Of a stretch of 64,000 nucleotides of DNA, positions 10,685 to 21,432 are shown piece by piece. The stretch lies in contig QAOA01003930.1 in assembly GCA_003255065.1 (NCBI GenBank), forward strand, positions 185,224 through 249,223, in the 5' to 3' direction. The notes beneath the pieces are model-generated. The model searched no databases. It was not told the origin of the DNA and saw only the letters and a program-made list of their open reading frames with translations. Numbering within the stretch: the stretch's first letter is position 1; every line of letters begins with the position of its first letter. The position numbers and the translations under genes were made by a program. This stretch comes from Cercis canadensis (lineage: Eukaryota; Streptophyta; Magnoliopsida; Fabales; Fabaceae).

Positions 10685-11290
10685 AGCACCTCATCCTCGA
10701 TTCAAAATTGGCGAGTCTTCCCTTATTTAGCTAGCTGCATGATAGTTTGGGCCACTGGGTTTTTCTCTAAGTTTTCTCGAATGCGCTCCCGCATCGAAGT
10801 AGCAACATGAATCGCAGCCGTGTGTGACAGTAAGGTCATGGCCGCAAGCTCAGCCTTGCGACTAAAAGCATCTGCAACTTTGTTCATCCGTCTAGCATTG
10901 TGCTCAAATTCAAAATTGAATTCCGCTAAGAACTCATGTCAACGACCCTATTTGGCGCTCAGTTTAGGCTGTGAAAAGAAATTACTAACAACAGAATTGT
11001 CAGTCTTAACAATAAATCTAAAACCAAGAAAGTAATATCTCCAAACTCATAGACAATGAATCACAACAAACATTTTGTTCTCTTGAGCCGTATACCTCCT
11101 TTTTGTCTCTGACAACTTATAGCTTTCGAAGGCAACAGAATGACCTTCTCGAAGTAAAACTCCCCCTAAGGCAAAATCGGACGCATTTGTCTGTACCTCA
11201 AAAGACTTCCTGATATCCAGCAAGGCAAGCACGGGGTCTCCAATCATAGCCCTCTTCAGATCTTAAAATGTTATTTGACATTGTTCATTC
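10685..11290 (-). pseudogene. Ty3/gypsy RNase H, arm B
   Basis: Minus-strand counterpart of 10011-10621. From 11247 down it reads SFEVQTNASDFALGGVLLREGH (catalytic Asp of TDAS changed to Asn), YTAQENKMFVVIHCL, and then FLAEFNFEFEHNARRMNKVADAFSRK near 10860-10930. Stops at about 11047 and 10940 and the loss of the first catalytic Asp make it inactive. It continues into the loop and stops before integrase. Confidence 0.75.
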
Positions 11291-11295
11291 TAATG

Positions 11296-12165
11296 TCACG
11301 CGACACCATTTTTCAAGAGTTCTGTTAACGAGGTTGTCCTTCCTGAGTAGCGTTCCACAAATCTTCGGTAGTAGTTGGCTAATTCTAAGAAAGATCGCAA
11401 CTCTTTGACTCCATTTGGGGTTCTCCACTCTTTGATCGCTCTCACATTCTCCATATTCATCCGTATGCGGCCACGTTCAATAATGTGACTAAGGAACTTT
11501 ATGCGTTCTTGAGCAAAATAACATTTCTCTCGCTTTACATACAATTGGTTCTGTTTCAGCCAATCAAAAACTATCTTCAAGTGCTCCACATGCTCCTCCA
11601 AGGTAGAACTGTAAACAACAATATCGTCCAAATAAACCATCACAAATTTGTCTAGATAGTCATGAAAAACATGGTTCATAAGTGTGCAGAATGTCGCCGA
11701 TGCATTGGTTAGATCAAAGGGCATGACCAATAACTCGAAGGCTCCATATCCAGTGACACAAGTAGTTTTTGGTTCATCCCCTTCAGCTATTCAAACCTGG
11801 TAGTAACCTGACCTCAAGTCCAACTTTGTAAAGAATTTTGTAATGCTCAGTTGGTCAAAGAGGTCTTGCACCAAGGTAATAAAGTATCTGTTTCGCACTG
11901 TGAGCTTGTTAAGGGTTCGGTAGTCCACACACATCCTAAGACTCCCATTTTGTTTTTTCTAAAATAAAATTGGAGCTCCAAATGGTACTTTAGAGGACCT
12001 AATGAACCCTACTTCTAACAACTCGTTCAATTGTTTCTGCAATTCAGCCAATTTTGGAGGTGTCATCCGATAAGGGTTTCAAACAATGAGTTTTCCACCT
12101 GCCATGAGTTCAATCTCGTAATCAATCGCCCTTCGTGGTGGTAAGACTTGTAGTAGCTTTTCTGG
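11296..12165 (-). pseudogene. Ty3/gypsy reverse transcriptase, arm B
   Basis: Runs from LPPRRAIDYEIEL (about 12150) through [31 protein letters not shown] and KLDLRSGYYQV to VMVYLDDIVVYS (about 11620), which keeps the YLDD active site. It continues without a frameshift through VRAIKEWRTPNGVKELRSF and NYYRRFVERYS to a stop at 11296. The stretch 11296-11730 is fully open, making arm B better preserved than arm A here; the N-terminal half has stops near 12077, 11958 and 11794. Confidence 0.8.
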
Positions 12166-12219
12166 CATTATACCTTCAAATTTCTTTAATACGGCTTGAA
12201 TTTTCAAAAGAACCAACTT

Positions 12220-12693
12220 TTAGTCATCATTCTCCTCATGAGGTAGTGGAACAGCTACAAAAGATGATTCTTTTTGCCTAACACCCTTCTTAAACTGCAT
12301 AACGGATAAAAGTTTGGCATCTTCAAACTGTTTTATTTCCACTCGAATCACATTTAGGGTTTTTCCCATTATCAATAGACAACTGGCAGCAAGAATAGGC
12401 ATGACGTAGTGCCCTAAAAGGAACTTCATCCCCAATACAACATCAAAATCATCAAGTTGGGCGACCACAAAGTCTATTCTCTCTTGCCAAGAACTCAACT
12501 TCACTATTGTTTGTTTTGTTACTCCCGCAGTGGGTAAGGCCCAAGAGTTCACAAACTTGAGGCGGCCTGAGTCCTTCCCCAACTTCAAACTAAGTCTACT
12601 AGCTTCCGCCATTAAGATGAAATTGTGTGTGACACTAGTATCTACAATAATGCTAGTAGGTGCCTTTTCTCCCACATTGCCCTTGACAAACAT
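12220..12693 (-). pseudogene. Ty3/gypsy retroviral-type aspartic protease, arm B
   Basis: A 157-residue open segment with the retropepsin fold of plant gypsy elements: VKGNVGEKAPTSIIVDTS is the catalytic loop (Asp present, the usual DSG/DTG reading DTS), followed by HNFI, a KFVNSWALPTAGV flap-like region and LDDFDVVLGMKFLL. It would cleave the Gag-Pol precursor. The missing glycine after the catalytic Asp-Thr probably inactivates it. It is separated from gag upstream and RT downstream by stops. Confidence 0.7.
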
Positions 12694-12780
12694 TAATCCC
12701 TTACTCAGATTCTTCTTATTGTTCTCCGATTACTTTTTCAGTGCATTCAAGAATTGAAGAGTCCTCATTCTTGCAGCGTC

Positions 12781-13065
12781 TTACTCATCTGAATCTGAAT
12801 CTTCTTCTTCAACTTCTGTTGGACCCTGATCTTGAGTTTGATATCTAATAATAGCTTGGAGTACATTTAGTGCTAACTTATGGGGACATTCAACTATTTT
12901 GTGCGAACCATTGGATAGAAAACAATAAATCATCATTGGTTTGTTGATTGCATTGGACCCTAAAGATGACACAGATGTGGTAGAATTGGGGGCTTTCTTG
13001 TACTCTCATCTCCCACTTTTGCCTTACTGAATCTTTCCAACTGTCCGCCACTCCCACTAGAAGAA
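12781..13065 (-). pseudogene. Gag zinc-knuckle region, arm B
   Basis: Contains YCFLSNGSHKIVECPHKLALNVLQA, which corresponds to the CFxC..GPHR..EC..HR knuckle of this gypsy family; the second Cys reads Ser and the glycine-proline is altered. The acidic DSDSDE tail follows. Arm A has lost this segment entirely. Confidence 0.6.
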
Positions 13066-14030
13066 GATGAAGTAGTGTTACCCTAGGTCTTCTTATTAGT
13101 GGAAAGTTCGACGATGTAGTCGATTAAGCGTTCCACTACTGCTAAGGCTGTAGAAACATCTGAAACTCGTTGTCTATGGAGCTCTGCCCTAGCCTATTGA
13201 TTCAACCCTTCAAGGAAACAAAATAATCAATCTGCTTCAATGATGTCCCAAATGTCTAGCATCAATCCTGAGAACTTCTTCACATACTACTGGATTGAGC
13301 ATGTCTGCCTAAGCTCACGAAGTTGACGCCTCGCCATGTACTCCACATTCTTAGGAATGAATTACAATTTCAATTCTCTCTTGAGATCTTCTCAAGACTC
13401 GATAATACATTTTCCCGTCTAGATGTCCTCGTATTTGGTTCTCCACCAAAGCTTCGCATCCCCCGCGAGATACATACATGCAACATCCACTTTTTCTTCC
13501 TCCGATGTGAACTTCATTGCTCGAATGTATTGTTTCATATCGAACAAAAAGTTCTCTAATTCTTTGGCGTCACGAGCTCCGCTAAATGACTATGGCTCCA
13601 AAAATTTAATTTTCCTGGACTCCATTCCACCCTCTCTCTATGGTCAATTTCTCAATGCCTGCATGGTGACATTAAGTTTGACATCTATCTCTACCTTGAG
13701 ACCATCAACAACTTCTTGCATCTGATCCACCCGCGTCTTTAAACGACAATAGGCATCACTACTAGCTTCTGTTTTGTTTCCACCAAGGGTTTGTGCAATA
13801 TCCGATCGACGACTAATATCAGTTCTTTTTGGAGCTTATACATTGAAAATTATGATTTCCAAATCATCAACTTTTCGAACAAGGTCAGGAAGTTTGTATT
13901 CATCGAGCTCCGACTTTCGCTCGATCAGTGAGTCATCTACACCCGCAAGATCATGAAGCTACAATTCAATGAGAGCAAATCTTTCTTTGGTGTTCAACCG
14001 TTCCATATTTGTGACCTTCGACTTCCGCAT
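13066..14030 (-). pseudogene. Ty3/gypsy gag, arm B, unit 1
   Basis: The minus-strand start at 14030 reads MRKSKVTNMERLNTKERFAL, immediately after the PBS, matching the arm A gag start once the solo LTR is removed. The core aligns with arm A gag: FLFDMKQYIRAMKF-like and LAGDAKLWWRTKYEDI-like segments around 13420-13560. Several stops and frame changes interrupt it. The proximal part of this gag is repeated twice more upstream (14164-15106 and 15241-15979). Confidence 0.7.
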
Positions 14031-14571
14031 CAGTCCTGAGCCAACCAGGCTCTGATACCAACTGTCATGGACTGCAAGAATCACTTAATCAGACCGTGTG
14101 GCACTTGCTTGCAAACAAGTCAGCCAACCATTAGTTCTCACATTCACATACTCCTAAATCAAGCCTGTCTGCCTAAGCTCACGAAGTTGATGCCTCGCCA
14201 TGTACTCTACATTCTTAGGAATAAATTGTAATTTCAATTCTCTCTTGAGATCTTCCCAAGACTCGATAATACACTTCCCTGCCTAGATGTCCTCGTATTT
14301 GGTTCTCCACCAAAGCTTTACATCCCCCGCGAGATACATACATGCAACATCCACTTTTTCTTCCTCCGATGTGAACTTCATTGCTCGAATGTATTGTTTC
14401 TTATTGAACAAGAAGTTCTCTAATTCGTTGGCATCACGAGCCCCGCTAAATGACTTGGCTCCAAAAATTTAACTTTCTTGGACTCCATTCCCCCTCTTTC
14501 TATGGTCAATTTCTCAATGCCTGCATGGTGACATTAATTTTGACATTCATTTCTTCCATCTCTGCCTTGAG

Positions 14572-14950
14572 ACCATCAACAACTTCTTGCATCTGATCCA
14601 CGTGCCTCTTTAAACCACAATAGACATTACTACTGGCTTCTGTTTTGTCTCCACCAAGGGTTTGTGCAATCTCCGGTCAATGACTAGTATCAGTTCTTTT
14701 TGGAGCTTATACATTGAAAAGTCTAATTTCCAAATCATCAACTTTNGTTTAATTTTGTACGGTTCGGCAATCGTCAACCATCAACAACTTCTTGCATCTA
14801 ATCCACGTGCCTCTTTAAACCACAATAGACATTACTACTGGCTTCTGTTTTGTCTCCACCAAGGGTTTGTGCAATCTCCGGTCAATGACTAGTATCAGTT
14901 CTTTTTGGAGCTTATACATTGAAAAGTCTAATTTCCAAATCATCAACTTT
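14572..14950. repeat. 174-bp duplication around an N at 14746
   Basis: Bases 14572-14745 recur at 14777-14950, apart from a single base or so. The N is followed by about 30 bases found nowhere else nearby. As at the other Ns, this looks like an unmerged contig overlap. Confidence 0.7.
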
Positions 14951-15990
14951 TCGAACTAGGTCAGGAAGTTTGTATTCATCGAGCTCTGACTTTCGCTCGA
15001 TCAGTGAGTCATCTACACCCGCAAGATCATAAAGCTACAATTCAATGAGAGCAAATCTTTCTTTGGTGTTCAATCGTTCCATATTAGTGACCTTCGACTT
15101 CCGCATCACTCGTGAGCCAACCAGGCTATGATACCAACTGTCATGGACTGCAAGAATCACTTAATCAGACCGTGCGGCACTTGCTTGCAAGCAAGTCAGC
15201 CAACCATTAGTTCTCACATTCACATACTCCTGAATCAAGCCTGTCTGCCTAAGCTCACGAAGTTGATGCCTCGTCATATACTCTACATTCTTGGGAATAA
15301 ATTGTAATTTTAATTCTCTCTTGAGATCTTCCCAAGACTCGATAATACACTTCCCCGTCTAGATGTCCTCGTATTTGGTTCTCCACCAAAGCTTTGCATC
15401 CCCCGCGAAATACATACATGCAACATCCACTTTTTCTTCCTCTGATGTGAACTTCATTGCTAGAATGTATTGTTTCATATCGAACAAGAAGTTCTCTAAT
15501 TCGTTGGCGTCACGAGCTCCGCTAAATGACTTGGCTCCAAAAATTTAACTTTCCTGAACTCCATTTCACCCTCTCTCTATGGTCAATTTATCAATGCCTG
15601 CATGGTGACATTAAGTTTGACATTCATTTCTTCCATCTCTGTCTTGAGACCATCAACAACTTCTTGCATCTGATCCACCCGCCTCTTTAAACCACAATAG
15701 ACATTACTACTGGCTTCTATTTTATCTCCACCAAGGGTTTGTGCAATCTCCAGTCGATGACTGGTATCAGTTCTTTTTGGAGCTTATACATTGAAAAGTC
15801 TGATTTCCAAATCATCAACTTTTCGAACAAGGTTAGGAAGTTTGTATTCATCGAGCTCCGACTTTCGCTCGATCAGTGAGTTATCTACACCCGCAAGATC
15901 ATGAAGCTACATTTCAATAAGAGCAAATCTTTCTTTGGTGTTCAACCGTTCCATATTTGTGACCTTCGACTTCCGCATCACTCCTGAGCC

Positions 15991-16008
15991 AACCAGGCTC
16001 TGATACCA
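15991..16008 (-). promoter_or_regulatory. Primer-binding site of arm B (initiator tRNA-Met type)
   Basis: On the minus strand TGGTATCAGAGCCTGGTT, a perfect match to the common plant iMet PBS core, two bases after the LTR end at 16011. Additional copies in the tandem units lie near 14043-14060 and 15121-15135. Confidence 0.8.
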
Positions 16009-16010
16009 AC

Positions 16011-16373
16011 TATCATGGACTGTAAGGATCACTTAATTAGACCGTGCGGCACTTGCTTGCAAGCAAGTCAGCCAACCATTAGTTCTCACATTCGAGTCAA
16101 GAGTAAACGATAAGCAACAACTATGAACAAAGACACAACAAATATATGGGCAACCAAATAAATGATAGCACATCAAATAGTCACAACAATGACACATCAT
16201 AATCAACTAACATAGAACCCAAGCAAGCAACACGAGTAAACACTATTAAATGAAGAGGGATTACTTCTATTATTCATATGATCAATGTGCTAGTACATGA
16301 CTTTGTGTAAGGGAAGTAGAAAGCAATACAAAGCCCACCCCTATGCTAGTGTCAAATCTCACCCCGGGTCTAC

Positions 16374-16426
<53 letters not shown>

Positions 16427-16792
16427 TTCTTTTTAAAGAGCTTAACGGACCTTTTTCCTTTCTGGCAAGACCAAATATCAATTTTTCCAGCCAACATAAG
16501 GCATCTTTTTGGAGAACCAAATGTCCGAATTGAACAAAAGATACATGTAAATTTAGATAAAATTCCAAAGAACGCAGCTATGTGCTTTTCTTCAGCACTA
16601 GACAAGCGAATCCTTGAGAAATTACAAAAATAACTCCAATCTTACAGAAAATAGCAAAAATTATCTAATAATACACAAAGTCCCAAATTTGGTGTAGAGC
16701 TTCTCTAGACTCTTCTCTACCTCCCTGCCAAATATCGAAGGAAAAGACAATGTCTAAAGGTCAATATGTCTGTCACGAGTGAGATTGTAACA
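16011..16792 (-). repeat. 5' LTR of arm B
   Basis: Minus-strand LTR starting TGTTACAATCTCAC (16792) and ending CCATGATA (16011). It is the reverse counterpart of 5418-6148, longer mainly through the C run at 16376-16426. Confidence 0.8.
16376..16426. repeat. 51-base C homopolymer
   Basis: Uninterrupted C on the plus strand (G on the LTR sense strand). At the equivalent place arm A has GGGGG. Poly-Pro and poly-Gly open frames across it are artefacts of the run. The exact length is uncertain in any sequencing method. Confidence 0.9.
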
Positions 16793-17320
16793 TAGAGGCA
16801 TGCATGCATGCATTGTGTTAGTTATAGATGACACAATACTAGCATCAATATGTTGAGCATTCTTCGGTCCGTTGATTGTAGCGTACAATTTGTATTTGAC
16901 TTTTTATCTCGGTAAGAATTGTTCTTGAGCCAGAATTACCGATAACATATATTTATTTAATTAAACACCTCTTAGGTATATGTAGTGTTATCAAATTAGG
17001 ATTTGTTAAGCTACATTTGGCATTTTTAAGGAGGTGGCTCTAGCTCCACCCAATTTGATGGAGGACCATAAGTGATTTTAGTATCCTTGCATTTTTCTCA
17101 AAAACTAAGTCACGTAGTATGTGACAAAACATACAATTTTTTATAAAATACATATACAACACAACATTAACAAAAAAAAAAAAAAAATGCCAAATTCTAT
17201 TTTTTGTTGGTTTGAATTTTTTTTGCACATTTTCCTATATCGTGATATATATGCCTTTTATAAAGACACCAAATTTAGCCTTGAGTCCTACCAAAAACCC
17301 CCAATTAGTCTCTGAGAGGG
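16793..17320. other. Intergenic flank of the inverted dimer
   Basis: Begins with a short GCAT repeat (about 16800-16815), then AT-rich noncoding sequence with an A run at 17170-17187. No gene is seen. Confidence 0.4.
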
Positions 17321-17870
17321 GGTGTAGCTTAGCATGACCCAAATCTATAAAATTATGTAATAAACCATGTACTACTAAATAACCAAAATTGAATCATTCG
17401 TAGCAAGTGGTAGCACTACACCCCTCTTAGATGGGTGTAGCTTAGTACAACCCAAATCTATTAAATTATGTAATAAACTATGTACAACTTGATAGCTAGA
17501 ATTGAATCATTAACATCAAGTGGTGAATAGCACTACACCCCTCTAAAGATGGAGTGTAGCTTAGCACAACCCAAATCCATGAAATTATGTAATAAACTAT
17601 GTACAACTAGATACCCAAAATTGAATGAATCATTAATAGTACATGGTGGATAGCACTACATCCCTCTATGATGGGTGTGACGTAGCATGACCCAAATCTA
17701 TAAAATTATGTAATAAACTATGTACAACTAGATAGCCAGAATTGAGTCATTAATAACGCAGGGTGAGTAGCGTTACACCCCTCTTTGACGAAGTGTAGCT
17801 TAGCACAACCCAAATCTATAAAATTATATAATAAACTATGTACAACTAGATACCCAGAATTGAAAGACCA
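17321..17870. repeat. Minisatellite-like tandem repeat, five copies of about 117 bp
   Basis: Units begin at about 17321, 17433, 17551, 17673 and 17791 with GTGTAGCTTAGCANRACCCA, followed by AAATTATGTAATAAACTATGTAC, a GAATTGAATCATT-like block and AGCACTACACCCCTCT. Spacings are 112, 118, 122 and 118. The ACACCCCTCT end of one unit and the GGGGTGTAG start of the next form a short inverted pair, so each junction can fold. Copies differ by substitutions. Noncoding. Confidence 0.85.
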
Positions 17871-18590
17871 TTGCAAGCCAAAGAAGATACAAAAATAAGA
17901 ATCAACCCATCTAGCTAAACAGTGTTATATTTAGGTTTTTCTAGATTCAACTTGGCATCATATTCATTCAAGATAGACTTGCAAAACATAGTATCCTGGA
18001 TGATAGTTAGAAGGGCAAGAAACATAAAGACTTGATACTGAAGATAGTATAAAATGATAATATAAGACCAAAATCAATTTGATTAAATTGTGCAGCCAAA
18101 TTAGAACATCTTTACGGATGATGTTGTTACACCAACTTCTTTCTTTCTTTATAGGTCAGTAACATGTTTTATTATTGATGACATCTGACATCCACATTTA
18201 TATTGCACAGGTCATAATTTTTTCTCTTGCCTATCAACCAAATAACACAGATTTAGGAACGGTAATTTCCTACTATAGTTTTATTCCCATAAGTTTTTTA
18301 ACAAATCACAAGAAACATAACTAAATTTCTGATATTTTTACATTATACCCAGAATAATAAAATCTCTATGATTGATTGCATGAAAATCTTCAACTTATGT
18401 TCTCCATCATTATAGGACAGAGGCATCTAAAGGTCAAACAACTGACTGAATATATTTAATTTCTTACAGAAAATTTACTCATAAGGTTAACGTTGATATC
18501 CATGTATACTGCCAACAATGACAAGCGAAGAAAAATACTGCAGATCATTGAATAAGAAATTGCTCCTAGTTGATTGTACAGAATTTGGTA
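17871..18590. other. Intergenic, nothing recognised
   Basis: AT-rich with no sustained open frame or repeat. Confidence 0.4.
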
Positions 18591-18900
18591 ACTATAGCAC
18601 CCTAAAATGACCACTGAGGCCCAATAACTTCAAGCCCATATCCATAGCCAGTCCACTGGAGGCCCAATAGTCCCATGAGACCTATTGTCCCGCTATTTGC
18701 AATTTTGCCATTGAATCAGCCTATAAATAAGGTTAAGGCACTAATTTTTCCTAATTGATTACTCTTAACACACTCTTTTCACTCAGACCTGACTTCACCA
18801 TCGGAGTCCAGGTTGGCCATCACAGTCCGACCCAGTGTCTTTCCTATGCAGGTACTATCCATTAACCAACATGGTGGCATTAAGAGCAAACCCAAATATG
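18591..18900 (+). repeat. Possible LTR fragment
   Basis: Has an LTR-like layout: a GGCCCAATA-rich block, a TATA box (TATAAATAAGG at about 18721), a possible leader, and ATGGTGGCATTAAGAGC at about 18869, reminiscent of the PBS region of some plant retrotransposons. No partner copy or coding sequence supports this in the window. Confidence 0.3.
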
Positions 18901-21432
18901 GGGACGACTAAATCATTAAGGTGCCCTGTGCAGAACTAATATTCAGCATATAGGACTAATCTGCATTAAAAAAGAAAAATACACATAGCAGTTGTTTCAG
19001 ACTGACATGAAAGGCACCTCATTCAACGTCCATGGCATCAACACACATGATCAAGCCAGGCTACAAATCTAGAATATTTAAGTGAGCATACGGGTATATA
19101 TCATAATTAAATGAAAAAATGCTTTAATTTACCAAGGACAAGTGTATGTTTGCTCTAATAGCAGCACTCGGATTAAAAAACTGAAGAAACAAATGTTCTT
19201 AGGTAAAGTGGTATGAATTATAAGTAAGACAACACATCACACTAAAAACACACTATAACTCGCCAGTCACAGACAGGCCTAAGACTGTATTTACAAAAAT
19301 ATTTGAAGCCATAAAAGTGGACAACAAAATTTGAAGGAACATATCAAAAGTTGATACAAACAAGCCTATGAAGCTATACAAATTCAGTCTCTAAACGTTG
19401 TGATGTGCAAACTAGCATAGCATTACATACGACACAAATTGGCATAGCATTCTTTATGAAACTCAAACGAACAGATCTAAAGTCAATAAAATAAGCGCAA
19501 GAATGCATAAAAAAATTCAGTCTCTAAACATTGTGATTTGCACACTTGCATAGCACTCTCTTGTTCAACTAATAAATATGCTGATATCTCGAACTTTTCA
19601 TACTTATAGAACAAATACTTAAGAAACATTGCAACATCATGAATCAAATAGTACTTGGCAAACACACAGAAAAAACCATTGAAAAAAGTATAAGTACTCC
19701 ATCTTGGCTTAAAATTGTAAACAAGTTTAAAAGGCCACTCAACCAAAGACGAACAACTGAAATTGATATCAAGAATCTCACTATAACAAAACTCACGAAT
19801 AAGAGGACACCCTTCATCTCTAACTTTCTTTGGTATGCACTTCATGGCAAGTTTAGTAACGTCTTGTTCAGCAGTTTTCTGGTAGGCAAAAGAGAAAGTG
19901 ATACTCATTCCATCTACCTGTTGACCTAAACCTTAGAGCATGTTGAGATTCCTCATTGGGAGTGGTATGTTTGACCTTTGTATAAACTCTTGCGAATGAT
20001 TTTTATGCATAAGTGTTTTGCAAGAGCTGATGATAAAGTTACACAAAGTCATGCAGAACACTTGATGCACAAAAACCATTCTGCAAGTGTTATGTATGAT
20101 ACATTTAACATATAACTGATCAAATCCATAATTCCTATAAGCCAAAAACTTGGATTTGGATATTGAATTGCTTCTTGGCACTCATCTTCATGAACCTCAA
20201 TCTGGAATACACAAAAAATTGAATGAATGTCTCAAAGGCCTCATCTAATAAAAGCTGATTCGCCTTTATGCCATATAGATCCATAATTGCTATAAATTCA
20301 GCCAGTGCCAATTTGGACTTGGCCCAACCCAATATTCCTTTTTTCACCAATGTATTGGATTAAAAATAAATAAATAAACTGAAAGAAAAAAGAAAGAGAT
20401 AGAAAATAGCTTGTAGCTAAGCCATAATGATGAGTAAACATTGAATTAAAACCAAAATTGAACGCAATAGCTTGTACCTGAGATACTAAAATTGTCGAAT
20501 TCATGATATAGCAAAAAGTTTTGTTTTTTAAAAAAAAAANAAAAAAAAACCAAAAATGAAATAGGGCCTCAAAGGAAGAAAGCTTAGATCTCTCTGTTCT
20601 TTCTATCTATCTATCGTTCTCTCTCGCAATACTCACAGCTTCGAAGCCATGGGGGCACAAAGAGGCGTCCCCTAGAGCATCTTCTCATCCTCTACCAAGA
20701 GGGTTTGATAGATCTTCCCCAAATCTCTCAAAGTCGTTGGCTTTGTGACATTAAAAAGGTAAGGATTTCTCCCGGATTTCTCTAGATATATGTAGGTTTT
20801 TAGGTCCCAGATTTGAGAACGGGGTGGAACCGCCGCTATCCGCGGCACCACCCCTCTCATTCTCTCATTCCCGGTGACTAGTCTCAATCTAGGCAGGGGT
20901 GGGAAGCCGCCACCAGAGGCAGCGCCACCACCTCCCCTTCTTAACACAGGAATTTGAAATGGATGGACGTAGAATGTCAATACCTGGAATTTGAAATGAG
21001 TGATGGAGATAGAATTTCAATACTAGAATGTCAATACCTGAACCGAATGGATGGAGATATTTTCTATGCTTCTCTCTAAAACTCTCTGGTTTCTGTGCTT
21101 CGGAATTCCCTTTTGTTTCTCTATTCTTTTATGAATTTTATGTGGGTTTTTCATTGTGCTTGTGAGCCTATTTATAGGCAGACACTGAGGGTATATTTGG
21201 TATAACTGATAAGCCACTCTCCTCCTTTTACAGGTTGGGGTACGGGTAAGGACTCAGGAGTGCTGTGGTCCTCCAGATTGTGTAACCAATTTTGGCAAGG
21301 GTGTTGGAGTTGTGTGCAAGGAGCAATGAGTCTGTTTTTTTTGTGACTCATTCTATATCTGAGTGCTATTTTGTGCTTGCTTATTTCAAAAGAAACAAAA
21401 AATTGATGAATAGAGAGCATGGAGCACATGAG
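18901..21432. other. Intergenic; two unrecognised minus-strand open frames and an N in poly-A
   Basis: Minus-strand open stretches at 19483-19908 (141 aa) and 20135-20350 (71 aa) show no motif I can name and could be chance or remnants. At 20672-20980 a GC-richer minus-strand frame has a Gly-rich segment (RRGGGGAASGGGF), also unrecognised. An N sits at 20540 within an A run. Near 20949-21050 the block GGAATTTGAAATG...GAATGTCAATACCT occurs twice in about 50 bases. Confidence 0.35.

Larger units (their letters stand above)
13303..16090 (-). repeat. Three tandem copies of a gag-PBS-LTR-end segment (unit about 865 bp)
   Basis: The block starting TGTCTGCCTAAGCTCACGAA recurs at 13303, 14164 and 15241. 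Each unit runs through gag, the gag start codon (14030, 15106, 15979 on the minus strand), the PBS (near 14050, 15128, 16000) and about 100 bases of LTR 3' end, then jumps back into gag. The middle unit is about 1077 bp because it holds a 174-bp N-flanking duplication. At each internal junction LTR sequence (TTCTCACATTC) is fused to gag sequence (TTCACATACT) with short shared bases, suggesting microhomology. Only the third unit continues into a full LTR. Confidence 0.8.
5418..16792. mobile_element. Giant inverted dimer of a Ty3/gypsy retrotransposon
   Basis: Two arms of one Ty3/gypsy family face each other tail to tail. Arm A (plus, 5418-10621) and arm B (minus, 10685-16792) each read LTR, iMet-type PBS, gag, protease, RT, RNase H. 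Both stop at the same place between RNase H and integrase. They are joined by a 63-nt loop at 10622-10684 that reads in sense with arm B only. Outer ends are TG (5418) and CA (16792), as for LTR termini. There is no integrase, PPT or 3' LTR. Flanking 5-mers (AGCAA and TAGAG) do not match, so no target duplication is visible. The arms have diverged by substitutions and by separate insertions, so the structure is not recent. Confidence 0.8.

Noticed and set aside
16282..16633. Open frames encoding poly-proline or poly-glycine proteins across 16376-16426
   Set aside because: They exist only because of the 51-base C run; the flanking codons are LTR sequence.
17321..17870. CRISPR-like array
   Set aside because: Eukaryotic context, units of about 117 bp without distinct spacers, copies diverged along their whole length.
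19483..19908. 141-residue minus-strand open frame as a host gene
   Set aside because: No recognisable motif, composition of random AT-rich DNA, no splice or promoter support; listed only as unrecognised.
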